From NCBI RefSeq assembly GCF_003957295.1, contig NZ_RQPJ01000021.1, positions 46,210-110,209 of the forward strand: a DNA stretch of 64,000 nucleotides, written 5' to 3'. Within the stretch, counting starts at the first letter, position 1. Every line of letters begins with the position of its first letter. Of the stretch, positions 15,873 through 26,259 are shown one piece after another. The stretch comes from Arenibacter aquaticus. Lineage in GTDB: Bacteria; Bacteroidota; Bacteroidia; Flavobacteriales; Flavobacteriaceae. The translations under genes and the position numbers were made by a program. The notes beneath the pieces were generated by a model that had not been told where the DNA came from, ran no database searches, and saw only the letters and a program-made list of their open reading frames with translations.

Positions 15873-18770
15873 ATGCTAAATAAATTAAAGCAGGATTTAG
15901 AAGGGGAATTGTTTACAGACAAATTAATGACAACCCTATATGCAACAGATGCATCAGTGTATAGAAAAATGCCCCTGGCGGTAGCCTATCCCAAGACGGA
16001 ATCGGACATTCAGAAATTGATTCTTTTTGCTAGGGACAACAAAGTTGGATTAATCCCTCGTACGGCAGGGACCTCCCTTGCAGGACAATGTGTGGGGGAT
16101 GGTATTGTGGTAGATGTCTCCAAAAACTTTACCAAGATTTTGTCTGTTGATGAAGAAAAGAAACAAGTTACTGTTCAGCCTGGAGTAATACGGGACGAAT
16201 TAAACCAATTCCTTGAGCCTTATGGTTTGTTTTTTGGTCCCAACACCTCTACCTCTAACCGTTGTATGATAGGTGGCATGGTTGGGAACAATTCTTCAGG
16301 GACCACTTCTATACAATACGGGGTAACAAGGGATACAGTGGTTTCCCTAAAAACCTTTCTCTCTGACGGTAACAAGGTGGAATTTAAAACCCTGTCCTTG
16401 AACGAGTATCTAGGAAAAATGGCCCTGGATAGTTTTGAAGGGGAGATTTATAGTAATATTCATAAAGAGTTAAGCAACAAGGAGATACAACAGGAGATTA
16501 TCAAAGAATTTCCAAAGCCCCAAATTCATAGGCGTAATACCGGTTACGCTGTGGATGAGTTGTTGAACAACAGCGTTTTTGGCGATGGGGAACAAGGTAT
16601 TAACCTATGTAAATTATTGAGCGGTAGTGAAGGAACCTTGGCTTTTACCACCGAAATAGTGCTCCAATTGACCCAGGTGCCCCCCAAGCGTTCCGCTATG
16701 GTGGTGACCCATTACAAGACCTTGGAAGACTGTTTGATGGATGTTGCGCCATTAATGGCCAATAGCCTGCACACCTGTGAGATGATGGACAAGGTAATAT
16801 TGGATTGTACCAAGAACAACCGCACCCAATTGGCCAATAGGTTTTTTGTGGAGGGCGATCCCGAAGCCCTGTTGATGTTGGAGGTAAAGTCGGATACCGA
16901 AGAAGACCTGGCGCGCCAGTTGGAAAAATTGCTACAGACTGTTAAGGCTTCGGGCCTTAGCTATGCCAGCCCTATTTTAAAGGACGGGGATGTAAATAAA
17001 GCCATAGAACTACGAAAGGCCGGGTTGGGACTTTTGGGTAATATTGTAGGCGACAGAAAAGCGGTGGCCTGTATAGAGGATACCGCGGTAGCCTTGGAGG
17101 ATTTAAAGGACTTTATAGGCGAATTTACACAAATCATGAAGGGGTACGGTCAGGATGCGGTGTATTATGCCCATGCAGGAGCTGGGGAGCTGCATCTAAG
17201 GCCCATACTAAATCTTAAAAAGTCGGCCGATGTTGGTTTGTTCAGGGATATAACCACGGACGTAGCCAAACTTACCAAAAAATACAACGGATCCTTTAGT
17301 GGGGAGCATGGGGATGGAATTGTAAGGGCAGAATTTATTCCTTTAATGATAGGGGATAAAAACTATGAGCTCCTAAAACGTATAAAAACTTATTTTGACC
17401 CGCATAATATTTTTAATCCCGGGAAAATTGTGGATGCCTATCCCATGGATGAATCCCTGCGCTATGAAGTAGACAGGGAAGAGCCAGAGATAGCTACTAT
17501 GATGGATTTTTCGGATAGTCAAGGTATATTAAAGGCAGCCGAAAAATGCAACGGTAGTGGCGACTGTAGAAAAACCCACAAGGTTTCGGGGGCTATGTGT
17601 CCCAGCTACCACGCTACAAAAAATGAAAAGGATACCACACGTGGACGTGCCAATACCTTACGCGAATTCTTGACCAATTCGGAAGAACCCAATAAGTTCA
17701 ATAATAAAGAGCTAAAAGAGGTATTTGACCTGTGTTTAAGTTGCAAGGCCTGTTCCAGTGAATGTCCCAGTAACGTGGATGTGGCTACCTTAAAAGCCGA
17801 ATTCCTGTACCAATACCAAGAAGAAAACGGTTATCCGTTAAGAGGTAAACTATTTGCTTATAATACTAGTTTGAACCGTCTTGGAAGTAAGGTGGCCGGA
17901 ATTACCAATGCAGTATACGATTCCAAATTTTTAGGAGGATTGCTCAAAAGAACCGCCGGGGTGGCAACAGAAAGAAGCCTGCCTAAAGTGTTTAAGGTAG
18001 ATTTTGATAAAGAGTTGATAAAGGCTAAGAGTCAGGCTACTAAAACCAAATCTAAATTGGTATTGTATATAGATGAGTTTACCAATTATTTGGATGTGGA
18101 ATTGGGCAGGGATGCCATTGAGGTATTAACAAGATTGGGGTATGAAGTGGAGCTATTTTATGGTGAAAGCGGAAGGACCTATATCTCCAAAGGCTTTTTA
18201 AAGCAGGCCAAGAAACTGGCGACTAAGAACTTGGAGCAACTTAGTGTCTTTACGGATAAAGGCCTCCCTATTGTGGGGTTGGAGCCCTCTGCCATTTTAA
18301 GTTTTAGGGATGAATACAAGCGTTTTGGACTGGATAATGGCAAGATGGAGGCCGTAGCGGCCAATTCTTTTTTAATAGAAGAGTTTTTGGCCAAGGAAAT
18401 ACAGTTGGGGCATATAACAGCAGACCAATTTACCACAGAAGCCAAAACGGTAAAGATACATACCCATTGCCACCAAAAATCCATATCCAACCAAAAGGTA
18501 ACCTTTGACGTACTTAATTTGCCACAAAACTATAGTGTTTCCATCATTAGTTCAGGATGCTGTGGTATGGCCGGGTCCTTTGGATATGAAAAGGAGCATT
18601 ATGAAGTGAGCATGCAAGTAGGGGAGTTAAAATTATTTCCAGCGGTGAGAAAGGCAGCAGCTGATGTAATCATCGCAGCCAATGGGACCAGTTGTAGGCA
18701 TCAGATTTATGACGGAACCAAGAGAAAAGCCCTTCACCCGATCACTGTACTGAAAGAAGCCTTGCTGTGA
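15873..18770 (+). CDS. FAD-linked oxidase / Fe-S oxidoreductase fusion (GlcD-GlcF / D-lactate dehydrogenase-like)
   Basis: A 965-residue fusion. The N-terminal half (about 20-460) is a PCMH-type FAD domain with PRTAGTSLAGQ and the C-terminal lobe ending SGEHGDGI...FNPGKIVD. The middle (about 540-640) holds two Fe-S cysteine sets: CNGSGDC...CPSY and CLSCKACSSECP. The C-terminal third has a CCG-type domain with THCHQKS and SGCCGMAGSFGYE. Such fusions oxidise D-2-hydroxy acids (D-lactate, glycolate, 2-hydroxyglutarate) and pass electrons on; the substrate is not determined. The ATG at 15873 is preferred to the GTG at 15861. Confidence 0.9.
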   Translation: MLNKLKQDLEGELFTDKLMTTLYATDASVYRKMPLAVAYPKTESDIQKLILFARDNKVGLIPRTAGTSLAGQCVGDGIVVDVSKNFTKILSVDEEKKQVTVQPGVIRDELNQFLEPYGLFFGPNTSTSNRCMIGGMVGNNSSGTTSIQYGVTRDTVVSLKTFLSDGNKVEFKTLSLNEYLGKMALDSFEGEIYSNIHKELSNKEIQQEIIKEFPKPQIHRRNTGYAVDELLNNSVFGDGEQGINLCKLLSGSEGTLAFTTEIVLQLTQVPPKRSAMVVTHYKTLEDCLMDVAPLMANSLHTCEMMDKVILDCTKNNRTQLANRFFVEGDPEALLMLEVKSDTEEDLARQLEKLLQTVKASGLSYASPILKDGDVNKAIELRKAGLGLLGNIVGDRKAVACIEDTAVALEDLKDFIGEFTQIMKGYGQDAVYYAHAGAGELHLRPILNLKKSADVGLFRDITTDVAKLTKKYNGSFSGEHGDGIVRAEFIPLMIGDKNYELLKRIKTYFDPHNIFNPGKIVDAYPMDESLRYEVDREEPEIATMMDFSDSQGILKAAEKCNGSGDCRKTHKVSGAMCPSYHATKNEKDTTRGRANTLREFLTNSEEPNKFNNKELKEVFDLCLSCKACSSECPSNVDVATLKAEFLYQYQEENGYPLRGKLFAYNTSLNRLGSKVAGITNAVYDSKFLGGLLKRTAGVATERSLPKVFKVDFDKELIKAKSQATKTKSKLVLYIDEFTNYLDVELGRDAIEVLTRLGYEVELFYGESGRTYISKGFLKQAKKLATKNLEQLSVFTDKGLPIVGLEPSAILSFRDEYKRFGLDNGKMEAVAANSFLIEEFLAKEIQLGHITADQFTTEAKTVKIHTHCHQKSISNQKVTFDVLNLPQNYSVSIISSGCCGMAGSFGYEKEHYEVSMQVGELKLFPAVRKAAADVIIAANGTSCRHQIYDGTKRKALHPITVLKEALL

Positions 18771-18810
18771 CCAAAAGTGTTCGTTAAAGGAAATGCCAAT
18801 ACTATCTAAG

Positions 18811-18868
18811 CACCTTTTTGCACAATACGTATTTGGAATAAATAGGTTTTGCGCAAAGGGGTGTTTTT
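18811..18868 (+). terminator. Likely terminator of the FAD/Fe-S gene
   Basis: Arms CACCTTTTTGCACAA (18811-18825) and TTGCGCAAAGGGGTG (18849-18863) pair over 15 positions with two G-U pairs and one mismatch, followed by five T. It lies 40 bases past the stop. The 23-base loop is long, so this is probable rather than certain. Confidence 0.55.
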
Positions 18869-18923
18869 ATGTGCTCTGTTTGAAAAAGTAAATAAAACTG
18901 CATTTAGCCCCCTTGGGCTAAGC

Positions 18924-19784
18924 TTATATTTTTTCTTTTTTTGTCGATTTTGTTTGGGTAGCCATATGTATGGATGCCGCAGCCATTAAATCCTGCAGAT
19001 TCATGTTTTTAAGTTCCTCATCAACGTAAAAAGCAGAGAGCTTGTCTGAACTGTAGCGATAAATTTTCCAACGTTTAAAGGTGTATTCCAAGGCTGTAAG
19101 GTTTTCTACCCAATCCCCGGAATTGAGATAGGTGCATTTCCCAAGTTCGTTTTCATATATCTCTTTGTTTGGCTGATGAATATGACCACAAATAACATAA
19201 TCATAATTATTTTCAATAGCCAGTTCCTTGGCAGCATGCTCAAAATTTTTAATAAAATTTCGGGCACCGCTTACATTGTGCTTAATTTTTTTTGCGAGGG
19301 AATATTTTTCGCGTCCCAGTTTTAGCAAGACCAAATTGGTAATTTTATTGAACAGTAATAAAAGGTCATAGCTATAGGCTCCCAATTTGGCTACCCATTT
19401 GGCATTTTTAATAGTTATATCAAAGACATCCCCGTGAAAGAACCAGGCCCTTTTACCGTTCAACTCCAAGCTTAGTTTATCCACTACATGGATATTGCCC
19501 AAGGAGGTGCCGCTAAACCTGCGTATCATATCATCATGGTTGCCGGTAATATAGTATACCTCTGTGCCGCTAGTGGCCATTCCCATTATTTTTCTAAGCA
19601 CTTTTAAGTGGGTTGCCGGAAAATACCTTTTGCTAAATTGCCCAATATCAATGATATCGCCGTTCAATATGAGTGTTTTTGGTTTTATGCTATTTAGGTA
19701 GGACAGTAATTCATCGGCATGGCAGCTAAGGGTGCCCAGATGGATATCGGAAATAACAGCTAAGTCTAATTGTCTCTTTTTCAA
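18924..19784 (-). CDS. UDP-2,3-diacylglucosamine diphosphatase-like metallophosphoesterase
   Basis: A 286-residue calcineurin-like phosphoesterase. All metal-binding motifs are seen: SDIHLG near 13, NGDIID near 41, ITGNHDD near 79, FFHGDVFD near 116 and CGHIHQP near 199. Length and these motifs match the LpxH-type branch, which hydrolyses UDP-2,3-diacylglucosamine in lipid A synthesis. Divergent from aroC across 231 bases. Assignment to the exact lipid A step is from family resemblance; other lipid or nucleotide phosphatases have the same fold. Confidence 0.82.
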   Translation of the reverse strand: MKKRQLDLAVISDIHLGTLSCHADELLSYLNSIKPKTLILNGDIIDIGQFSKRYFPATHLKVLRKIMGMATSGTEVYYITGNHDDMIRRFSGTSLGNIHVVDKLSLELNGKRAWFFHGDVFDITIKNAKWVAKLGAYSYDLLLLFNKITNLVLLKLGREKYSLAKKIKHNVSGARNFIKNFEHAAKELAIENNYDYVICGHIHQPNKEIYENELGKCTYLNSGDWVENLTALEYTFKRWKIYRYSSDKLSAFYVDEELKNMNLQDLMAAASIHMATQTKSTKKEKI

Positions 19785-19945
19785 TGATTAAGTGTTTTCT
19801 CAAATTAAGCAATCCTAGTTAATTAAAAGGTGAAGACAAGATGAAATTAGAATAAGGAAATAGTTAAGTTTATATTAAGTGGCTTTAAATCTGTTTTTAT
19901 TTGCAATATAAAACAGTTCAATTTTCGTATCTCTTTTTTAAGATT

Positions 19946-19953
19946 TACCTTTG
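19946..19953 (+). promoter_or_regulatory. Likely -7 element of aroC
   Basis: TACCTTTG matches TAnnTTTG and lies 62 bases before the aroC ATG. The upstream TTG is not at the usual spacing, so support is partial. Confidence 0.4.
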
Positions 19954-20015
19954 GAGCTTTGAGTGTTGGTTAGGTTGAAAACCAATACATAAACCACAAC
20001 TTTTTACATACGATC

Positions 20016-21080
20016 ATGGCAGGAAATACTTTTGGAAACCTTTTTAAACTAACTACCTATGGTGAATCACATGGAGTTGCCATTGGTGGGGTATTGGATG
20101 GCTGCCCAGCTGGCATTACTTTGGATCTTGAAGCCATACAAGAAGAGTTGAATAGGCGTAAACCGGGGCAATCGGCCATAGTAACCCAACGAAAGGAACC
20201 GGATACCGTAGAATTCTATTCAGGTATTTTTGAGGGGAAGACAACTGGGACACCAATAGGTTTTGCCATTCACAATACCAATCAGAAATCCCGTGACTAT
20301 TCCCATATAAAAGATTCGTACCGCCCATCGCATGCCGATTATGTTTACGATCAGAAGTATGGTTTTAGGGATTATCGTGGTGGAGGAAGGAGTTCTGCCC
20401 GTGAAACAGCCAGTAGGGTAGTGGCCGGGGCCATTGCCAAGCAATTTTTGGGCGGGATGAAAATTAACGCCTATGTTTCCCAGGTAGGGGAATTGAGCTT
20501 GGACAAAAGCTATCAAGAATTGGATATGTCCCTTATAGAATCCAATCCGGTACGCTGTCCAGATACCGATACGGCTACCAAAATGGAAGAGTATATCAAA
20601 AAAATAAAAAAAGAAGGCGATACCATAGGAGGGGTAATTAGTTGTGTTATCCAAAATGTTCCAGTAGGGTTGGGAGAGCCTGTCTTTGATAAACTACACG
20701 CCGAACTTGGCAAGGCTATGCTCTCTATCAATGCCGTAAAGGGGTTTGAGTACGGCAGCGGTTTTGAAGGGGTAAAAATGAAGGGAAGTGCCCACAATGA
20801 TCAATTTAATCCTGATGGTACAACCAAAACCAACAATAGTGGTGGTATACAAGGTGGTATTAGCAATGGTATGGATATTTATTTTAACATCGCCTTTAAG
20901 CCTGTAGCAACCGTTATTCAGGCCTATGATACCATAGATAAGGAAGGGAACAAGGTAACCACACAAGGAAAGGGTAGGCATGACCCATGCGTAGTACCTC
21001 GTGCGGTACCTATAGTAGAAGCTATGGCGGCCCTGGTTATGGCAGACTATACCTTGCTGAATAGAACCATTAAATTATAG
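20016..21080 (+). CDS. aroC: Chorismate synthase
   Basis: Makes chorismate from 5-enolpyruvylshikimate-3-phosphate with reduced FMN, the last common step towards aromatic amino acids and menaquinone. At 354 residues it has the usual length and the signatures [16 protein letters not shown] at the N-terminus, the [18 protein letters not shown]-like segment (here with SRVVAG) near 125, [10 protein letters not shown] near 285 and [13 protein letters not shown] near 330. Chorismate made here is the substrate for menF in this same window, but the genes are far apart and not in one unit. Confidence 0.97.
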   Translation: MAGNTFGNLFKLTTYGESHGVAIGGVLDGCPAGITLDLEAIQEELNRRKPGQSAIVTQRKEPDTVEFYSGIFEGKTTGTPIGFAIHNTNQKSRDYSHIKDSYRPSHADYVYDQKYGFRDYRGGGRSSARETASRVVAGAIAKQFLGGMKINAYVSQVGELSLDKSYQELDMSLIESNPVRCPDTDTATKMEEYIKKIKKEGDTIGGVISCVIQNVPVGLGEPVFDKLHAELGKAMLSINAVKGFEYGSGFEGVKMKGSAHNDQFNPDGTTKTNNSGGIQGGISNGMDIYFNIAFKPVATVIQAYDTIDKEGNKVTTQGKGRHDPCVVPRAVPIVEAMAALVMADYTLLNRTIKL

Positions 21081-21141
21081 AAGTCTATTTTTGGTGCTTT
21101 GGGGTAGTATATAGTATCTTACCGGTCTAAATCTTTTTTTT

Positions 21142-22449
21142 ATGAAGAAATTGGAACTGCATTGGCAGATATTATTGGGTATGGTAGCAGGGGTACTTTT
21201 TGCCTTGGCAATGGTACAGTTTGATTGGGGCCCCAAGCTAGTATCTGACTGGATTAAACCTTTTGGGAATATTTTTATAAATTCCCTTAAATTGATCGCC
21301 GTTCCGTTAATTCTAGCCTCTTTGATCAAAGGGGTGTCCGATCTGAAGGATATTTCCAAGCTTTCCAAAATGGGGGGTAGGACCATTGGGATCTACATAG
21401 TGACCACTATAATCGCCGTAAGTATTGGGTTGACCATAGTAAACGTTGTTAAACCGGGAGCCTCTATAAGTGAGGATACCAGGAACGAATTGGTGGAAAA
21501 CTATAAGGGTGATGCCGACTCCAAAATTGCCCAGGCAAACGAACAAAAGGAATCTGGCCCTTTAAGGGCATTGGAAGAGTTGGTTCCTGATAATATTTTT
21601 AGTGCCGCAAGTGACAATGGGAATATGTTGCAGGTCATCTTTTTTGCCATATTCTTTGGGGTGGGATTAATTCTGATCCCTGAGGAAAAGGCTTCTCCCG
21701 TTAAGAAATTTTTCGACGGATTTAACGAGGTAATCCTAAAGCTTATAGATCTAATTATGTTGGCAGCACCATATGGGGTGTTTGCCTTATTGGCAGCTTT
21801 GGTTGTAGAGTCGCCCAGTGTGGATCTTTTTAAGGCCTTGGCCTGGTATGCGGTCTGCGTGGTTTTAGGTTTGGCATTAATGATATGTGTGTACATATTG
21901 TTCGTTTGGATCTTTACCAAACGCAGTCCCTCTTTTTTTGCTAAGGGCATTTCCCCTGCACAATTATTGGCATTCTCCACTAGTTCCAGTGCGGCAACCT
22001 TACCGGTAACTATGGAGCGTGTAGAGGAACATATGGGGGTTGAGGAAGAAGTGGCCAGTTTTGTCCTTCCCATTGGAGCTACCATAAATATGGATGGTAC
22101 AAGCCTGTATCAGGCCGTGGCCGCTGTATTCATTGCCCAAGCCTTTGGAATGGACCTTAGTTTTGGTACCCAATTGGGTATCATTGTTACGGCTACCCTT
22201 GCCTCTATTGGTAGTGCTGCCGTACCAGGTGCAGGAATGGTAATGTTGGTTATTGTTCTGGCCCAAGCCGGAATACCGGAAGCAGGCCTTGCTCTAATTT
22301 TTGCCGTTGACCGCCCTTTGGACATGTGTAGGACGGTGGTAAATGTAACCGGGGATGCAGCCGTTTCCATGATGGTCGCAAAATCGGTAGATAAATTGGG
22401 CGAGCCCAAAATAAAGGAATGGAGCGACCACTATAAGGTAGAAAAGTAA
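21142..22449 (+). CDS. Dicarboxylate/amino acid:cation symporter (DAACS family)
   Basis: A 435-residue inner-membrane carrier that couples H+ or Na+ to uptake of C4-dicarboxylates, glutamate or aspartate. Family motifs: VPLILASLIKGVSDL near 53, the serine-rich reentrant loop FSTSSSAATLPV near 275, GATINMDGTSLYQ near 312 and the second loop with DRPLDMCRTVVNVTGD near 393. About eight membrane segments. The region about 100-150 is a polar, charged insertion, as in other Bacteroidota members. Substrate is not resolved by sequence. Confidence 0.92.
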   Translation: MKKLELHWQILLGMVAGVLFALAMVQFDWGPKLVSDWIKPFGNIFINSLKLIAVPLILASLIKGVSDLKDISKLSKMGGRTIGIYIVTTIIAVSIGLTIVNVVKPGASISEDTRNELVENYKGDADSKIAQANEQKESGPLRALEELVPDNIFSAASDNGNMLQVIFFAIFFGVGLILIPEEKASPVKKFFDGFNEVILKLIDLIMLAAPYGVFALLAALVVESPSVDLFKALAWYAVCVVLGLALMICVYILFVWIFTKRSPSFFAKGISPAQLLAFSTSSSAATLPVTMERVEEHMGVEEEVASFVLPIGATINMDGTSLYQAVAAVFIAQAFGMDLSFGTQLGIIVTATLASIGSAAVPGAGMVMLVIVLAQAGIPEAGLALIFAVDRPLDMCRTVVNVTGDAAVSMMVAKSVDKLGEPKIKEWSDHYKVEK

Positions 22450-22828
22450 TTACCTGCCCTGCTTACCATTATTGAGAAGCCTGAAATTTTTTTTTTGGAG
22501 ATGCCAAAAATAATCACAACCAGAATAAAAGGTATATTTTTAAGCTGCTAATCCACACAAACATATACTCAGCCTTTGCTATTAATTGGATACTTGTAAA
22601 ACCAAAGCGGTATGGGAGAGGGTGACTTCATGTATCATAGCATAAAAATAAAGGGTAGTTCAGAGGCATAATTACGTTTGGGAGCATACGCATTAATGTA
22701 CCATAGGGCTCACTGGATTGTGGACAATGGGGCAGTGTTGAAATAGTGATAATTATTTTTATCTGCTCTTGGTATAATAAGCTAGATTTTGATATCTTTG
22801 TACCGTTATTTAAAAAAACTAAGCAAAC
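22450..22828. other. Intergenic stretch with the promoter of the small membrane gene
   Basis: 379 bases with no gene. A T-run near 22488-22498 follows the symporter stop but has no clear stem. The only strong signal is the promoter at 22769-22800. Confidence 0.6.
22769..22800 (+). promoter_or_regulatory. Bacteroidota promoter TTG-N21-TATCTTTG
   Basis: TTG at 22769-22771, a 21-base spacer and TATCTTTG at 22793-22800 match the Bacteroidota sigma-A consensus (TTG, 17-23, TAnnTTTG). The ATG of the 57-residue gene lies 28 bases on. Confidence 0.8.
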
Positions 22829-23002
22829 ATGTTCGATTTTGACCAATATCTAGGGTTTTTAGCATTTTTGACCATTTTAACCATCGGTTTTTGGTTAATG
22901 ATTTTTCTTTTGACATTTGTAATTCCTTATTGGATAGGAGGTTCCCTTCTTGAAATATGGAAGGAAAAGCGCGAAGCTAAGAAAGCAAAGCGTGACCAAT
23001 AG
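22829..23002 (+). CDS. 57-residue membrane protein
   Basis: A small gene supported by context: a consensus promoter directly upstream and a strong terminator 18 bases downstream. The product starts MFDFDQYLGFLAFLTILTIG, has a long hydrophobic span (about 8-40) that could form one or two membrane passes, and ends in a highly basic and acidic tail rich in Lys, Arg and Glu (KEKREAKKAKRDQ). No known family recognised. A monocistronic small membrane protein, perhaps a regulator or a subunit of an envelope complex. Confidence 0.78.
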   Translation: MFDFDQYLGFLAFLTILTIGFWLMIFLLTFVIPYWIGGSLLEIWKEKREAKKAKRDQ

Positions 23003-23020
23003 GGATACGATATAAAATAA

Positions 23021-23051
23021 AAAAAAGGGAGCCATTTGGTTCCCTTTTTTT
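23021..23051 (+). terminator. Terminator of the 57-residue gene
   Basis: AAAAAAGGGAGCC (23021-23033), loop ATTT, GGTTCCCTTTTTT (23038-23050): a 13-base stem with one G-U pair, ending in a T-run. It also serves the convergent receptor gene. Confidence 0.88.
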
Positions 23052-23069
23052 ATGCTCTTAGATCTGGAA

Positions 23070-25575
23070 CTATCCCTCAAATTCCATATCATCGCCACCG
23101 CCATTGCGGCCGTCCCTATTTCCGTCCCTTTGGTTCTGGGGCTGGTTGAATCGGTATTGAAAGGATAGGGTAATCTGTCGTTGCCGCCACTGAAATTCGC
23201 TATAGGTAAAAACGTTTTCCGTTCGGGTTTCGGTCATTCGTTTTCGTGTATTAAAAATATCGCTGACATTTAATGAAATAGAGGCATTGTCATTTAAGAC
23301 ATCCTTGCTCAGGGCCAAATCTGAACTTAGCATACCTTTGCTCTTGCTTTGTGCATCCTGGGAAGGACCTCTGTAAAAGAAATTGGTCTGAAAATCTATT
23401 TTTCCAGGCAGCGGCAATTTTGCGCTAAAACGGGTGAACCAAGAAAAGTTATTGGCATCAAAATTTTGTACTACTTCTTCATCCTGACTGTTTACATAGG
23501 TGTAGTCCCCTTTTAAATTTCTTTGGTACGCATTTAGGTTCCAGCTTAATCTCCAATTTCGTTTAGGGGTAAAGGTGGTGGTAAATTCCATCCCGTAGCG
23601 TTCCTCTGTTGCCAAGTTTATTGGGCTACGTACCTGTACCGGTACCACAATTGGATTTTGTAGGTCGTCCGGGTTTTCTATGGTTACAAAATCGCCTGTT
23701 TCCCTGGTAACAAACTGGAATACCCCCGTAGATCTATTAAAATAACCGGAGGTAGTAAAGCTCATCTTGTCCCATCTTCTCAAATACCCCAGGTCATAGG
23801 CATCGGTAAAAGTAGGGTCCAGATCTGCATTTCCTTGGAAAAGATTGGTATTACTGGACCGGGAAGGGGTTGATATATCTGGAACGTGGTCTTCTCAGCC
23901 TTTTACTGTAACTGATGGTAACCTGCTCCTCTTCTGAAAATTCATAACCTAAAAAGATGGAAGGAAACCAATTTACATAATTCTTATTGGTTACTTCGTT
24001 GGTGTTGAGCAGTTCAATACCAATATCCGAAGCTTCCATTCGCAATCCACCTAGGATACTAAATTTATCAATCTTGGTACCCAACTGTGTGTAGGCCGCA
24101 TTAATATATTCCCTGTAGTTTAATTCATTGCTAAAATTAGGGTCGCTGTTAAAACTACCGTCCTGCTGTAACACTCCAAAATCAAAATCGGTATTGTTGT
24201 CGTTGAAGGTACCTCTATAGCCCATCTCAAATTGCGATTGGTTGTCCTTTCCAAAAGGCAGTACGTAATCCATTTGTAGCAATTGGGATTTTTGAGTTTG
24301 GTTATCAATCGTCCTTTCTGTGTCCAGGTCAATATTATCACCCAAAATAACCTCGCTAATTATAGAATTTTCATCATCTATGCCTTTGGAATATTGGTAG
24401 TCGAAGGTTAGGGTGTGTCCGTCCTCATCAAATTTCTTTTGGTAATTTAGGGAGTATTGTACCTCTTCTTCAAATTCGTCTTCCATGGTGGAACGGTTTC
24501 TTTGAATGGTAGGATCCATATTGGCATCAAAATTAAAGAAATCAACATCTACCGAATTGTCGCCATTGGATTTCCCAAAGACAAAGGAATTGGTAATACT
24601 ACTGCTCTCGTCCAAAAAGAGCTCAAACCCTACATTGGTGTTGAAGCTTTTGTCCTTTCTTTGGTAGTCCCTTATTTCGTCCTGGAAACTTAGCGTATTT
24701 CCGTTTTCATCAAAGTTTTCCTGTTCAAAAAGTGCATTCCCGGGACCGCTTCGGTAGCGATAAGTGGTATTGGTGAAAATATTGAAATTGTCCCGTCTCA
24801 AGTTTAGGCTTACCGCGCCCCCATAGCTCTCGGGATAGCCGGTATATACGTTAACAGATCCATTGAGTCCGGCTGTTTTGCTTTGCTTTAAAACAATATT
24901 TAAAATACCCGCTGTTCCCTCGGCATCATACCTTGCCGATGGATTGGTAATAACCTCTACCTTTTCAATAGCGTCTGAGGGTAACTGTTGCAGTGCATCC
25001 GGACTTAAGCCGGATAAGGCGGATGGTTTTCCATTGATCAGGATCCGGACACTTTCATTGCCCCGCAAACTTATATTGCCTTCCACATCCACGGTAACAG
25101 AAGGGACATTGCCCAGTACATCGGTAACGGACCCCCCTTTAACGGTTAGGTCAGAGCCCACATTGTACACTTTCTTGTCCAATCGTAACTCAACGGTTGT
25201 TCGTTCACCTATCACTTCCACCTCGGCCAGCTGGGCAACATCCAAGGATAGTGGTATGGTACCTAGGTCTGTGAACGATCTTAAATTCTGATTGTTCAGA
25301 GTATAGGATTTGTACGAGATATACTCAATACTGATATTGTAGTTTCCTGGAGGGGTTTCTACCGTAAACTTACCAGTGGCATCGGTTATGCCCCCGGTAA
25401 CCTTATCAGGGTTTCTAACACTTTGTAAGACCAAAGTGGCGTATTCCAAAGGCACATTGGTCTCCTGATCTATAACTGTCCCAGTTATTTTAATGGGTTG
25501 TTGTGGCCCCTTGGGACCTTGTGCAAAATTTACTAATGAAGTTAATAATAATACAACTGGGATTAGTTTTTTCAT
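23070..25575 (-). pseudogene. TonB-dependent receptor-like beta-barrel protein, frameshifted
   Basis: One gene broken into two frames: 25575-23851 (574 residues) and 23783-23070. The first part has a signal peptide, a carboxypeptidase-like regulatory domain (about 28-115), a plug (about 130-225, LRLDKKVYNVGSDL, LRGNESVRILINGKPS) and most of an outer-membrane beta-barrel (OMP_b-brl_3 type). It ends RPRSRYINPFP and then hits TAA at 23851-23853. In the next frame, SRSSNTNLFQGNADLDPTF follows at once, then the rest of the barrel. Total length 2506 bases is one over a multiple of three; adding a lost TTCCC copy gives 837 codons. Either a true frameshift (pseudogene or phase switch) or a sequencing error. 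The substrate is unknown. Confidence 0.9.
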
Positions 25576-25576
25576 G

Positions 25577-26077
25577 TTATGGTTTAGATTTTTTCTTTTT
25601 TCTTTTCTTCTTTTTGTCCTTAACTTTTTTAAAGTTGTTTTTTTGAAGTTCTACAAAGGCTTCATATTTATCGGCCGGAAGCCCAGCTTTGAGTTCTTCA
25701 TCCTGTTTCTTGGTAATTTTTTCATACCCTTCCCTCATTTTATCGGCGGGCAATTCCAATATCTGCAATTCTATACGCTCCTGTAAGTACTTTTTTAATG
25801 TGGTACTTAGAATGGCTTCCTCAAAGGCATTAAGACCCAATTTTTCTGTAATTGCCGGCATCTCGGCATCTACAATTTGGGCCGCCGTCAATTTTTCAGG
25901 TTCCTTGGGCGTCTCCTGTACCTGTGGAATGGTATTTCGCTGCCTGCCATACCCGTAACCATTATATCCACCGTATCCATATCCGTATCCATTACCATAG
26001 CCGTATTGGGCATTTAAAAAGGGGAATGACAATACGACCAATACAATACTTATAAATAATCTTCTCTTTGTCCTCAT
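25577..26077 (-). CDS. Exported Gly/Tyr-rich hypothetical protein
   Basis: A 166-residue protein with a signal peptide (about 1-23), then a Gly-Tyr repeat segment (about 24-45, repeated GYGYG units), a helical charged domain (about 60-150) and a Lys-rich tail. Its stop is one base before the start of the receptor gene, so the two are co-transcribed. The ATG at 26077 is preferred to a TTG at 26089. No family recognised. The helical part resembles small exported helical proteins of Bacteroidota, and a role in the receptor's system is implied only by the operon. Confidence 0.78.
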   Translation of the reverse strand: MRTKRRLFISIVLVVLSFPFLNAQYGYGNGYGYGYGGYNGYGYGRQRNTIPQVQETPKEPEKLTAAQIVDAEMPAITEKLGLNAFEEAILSTTLKKYLQERIELQILELPADKMREGYEKITKKQDEELKAGLPADKYEAFVELQKNNFKKVKDKKKKRKKKKSKP

Positions 26078-26259
26078 GATGATAAGCAATTAGTGGGATT
26101 CCAAAAATAATCGATGGTTTAACCATCAACAGTTAAATGTTTGTTAATTCCAAATACCTCAAGAATCGTACCTATTTTGGACTGTACTCCCGGTATTTTA
26201 GGTAGGACGGGGAGGGGTTGTAGTCTTGCACCCGGTCCATTTACTAAAACCTAAGTTCT

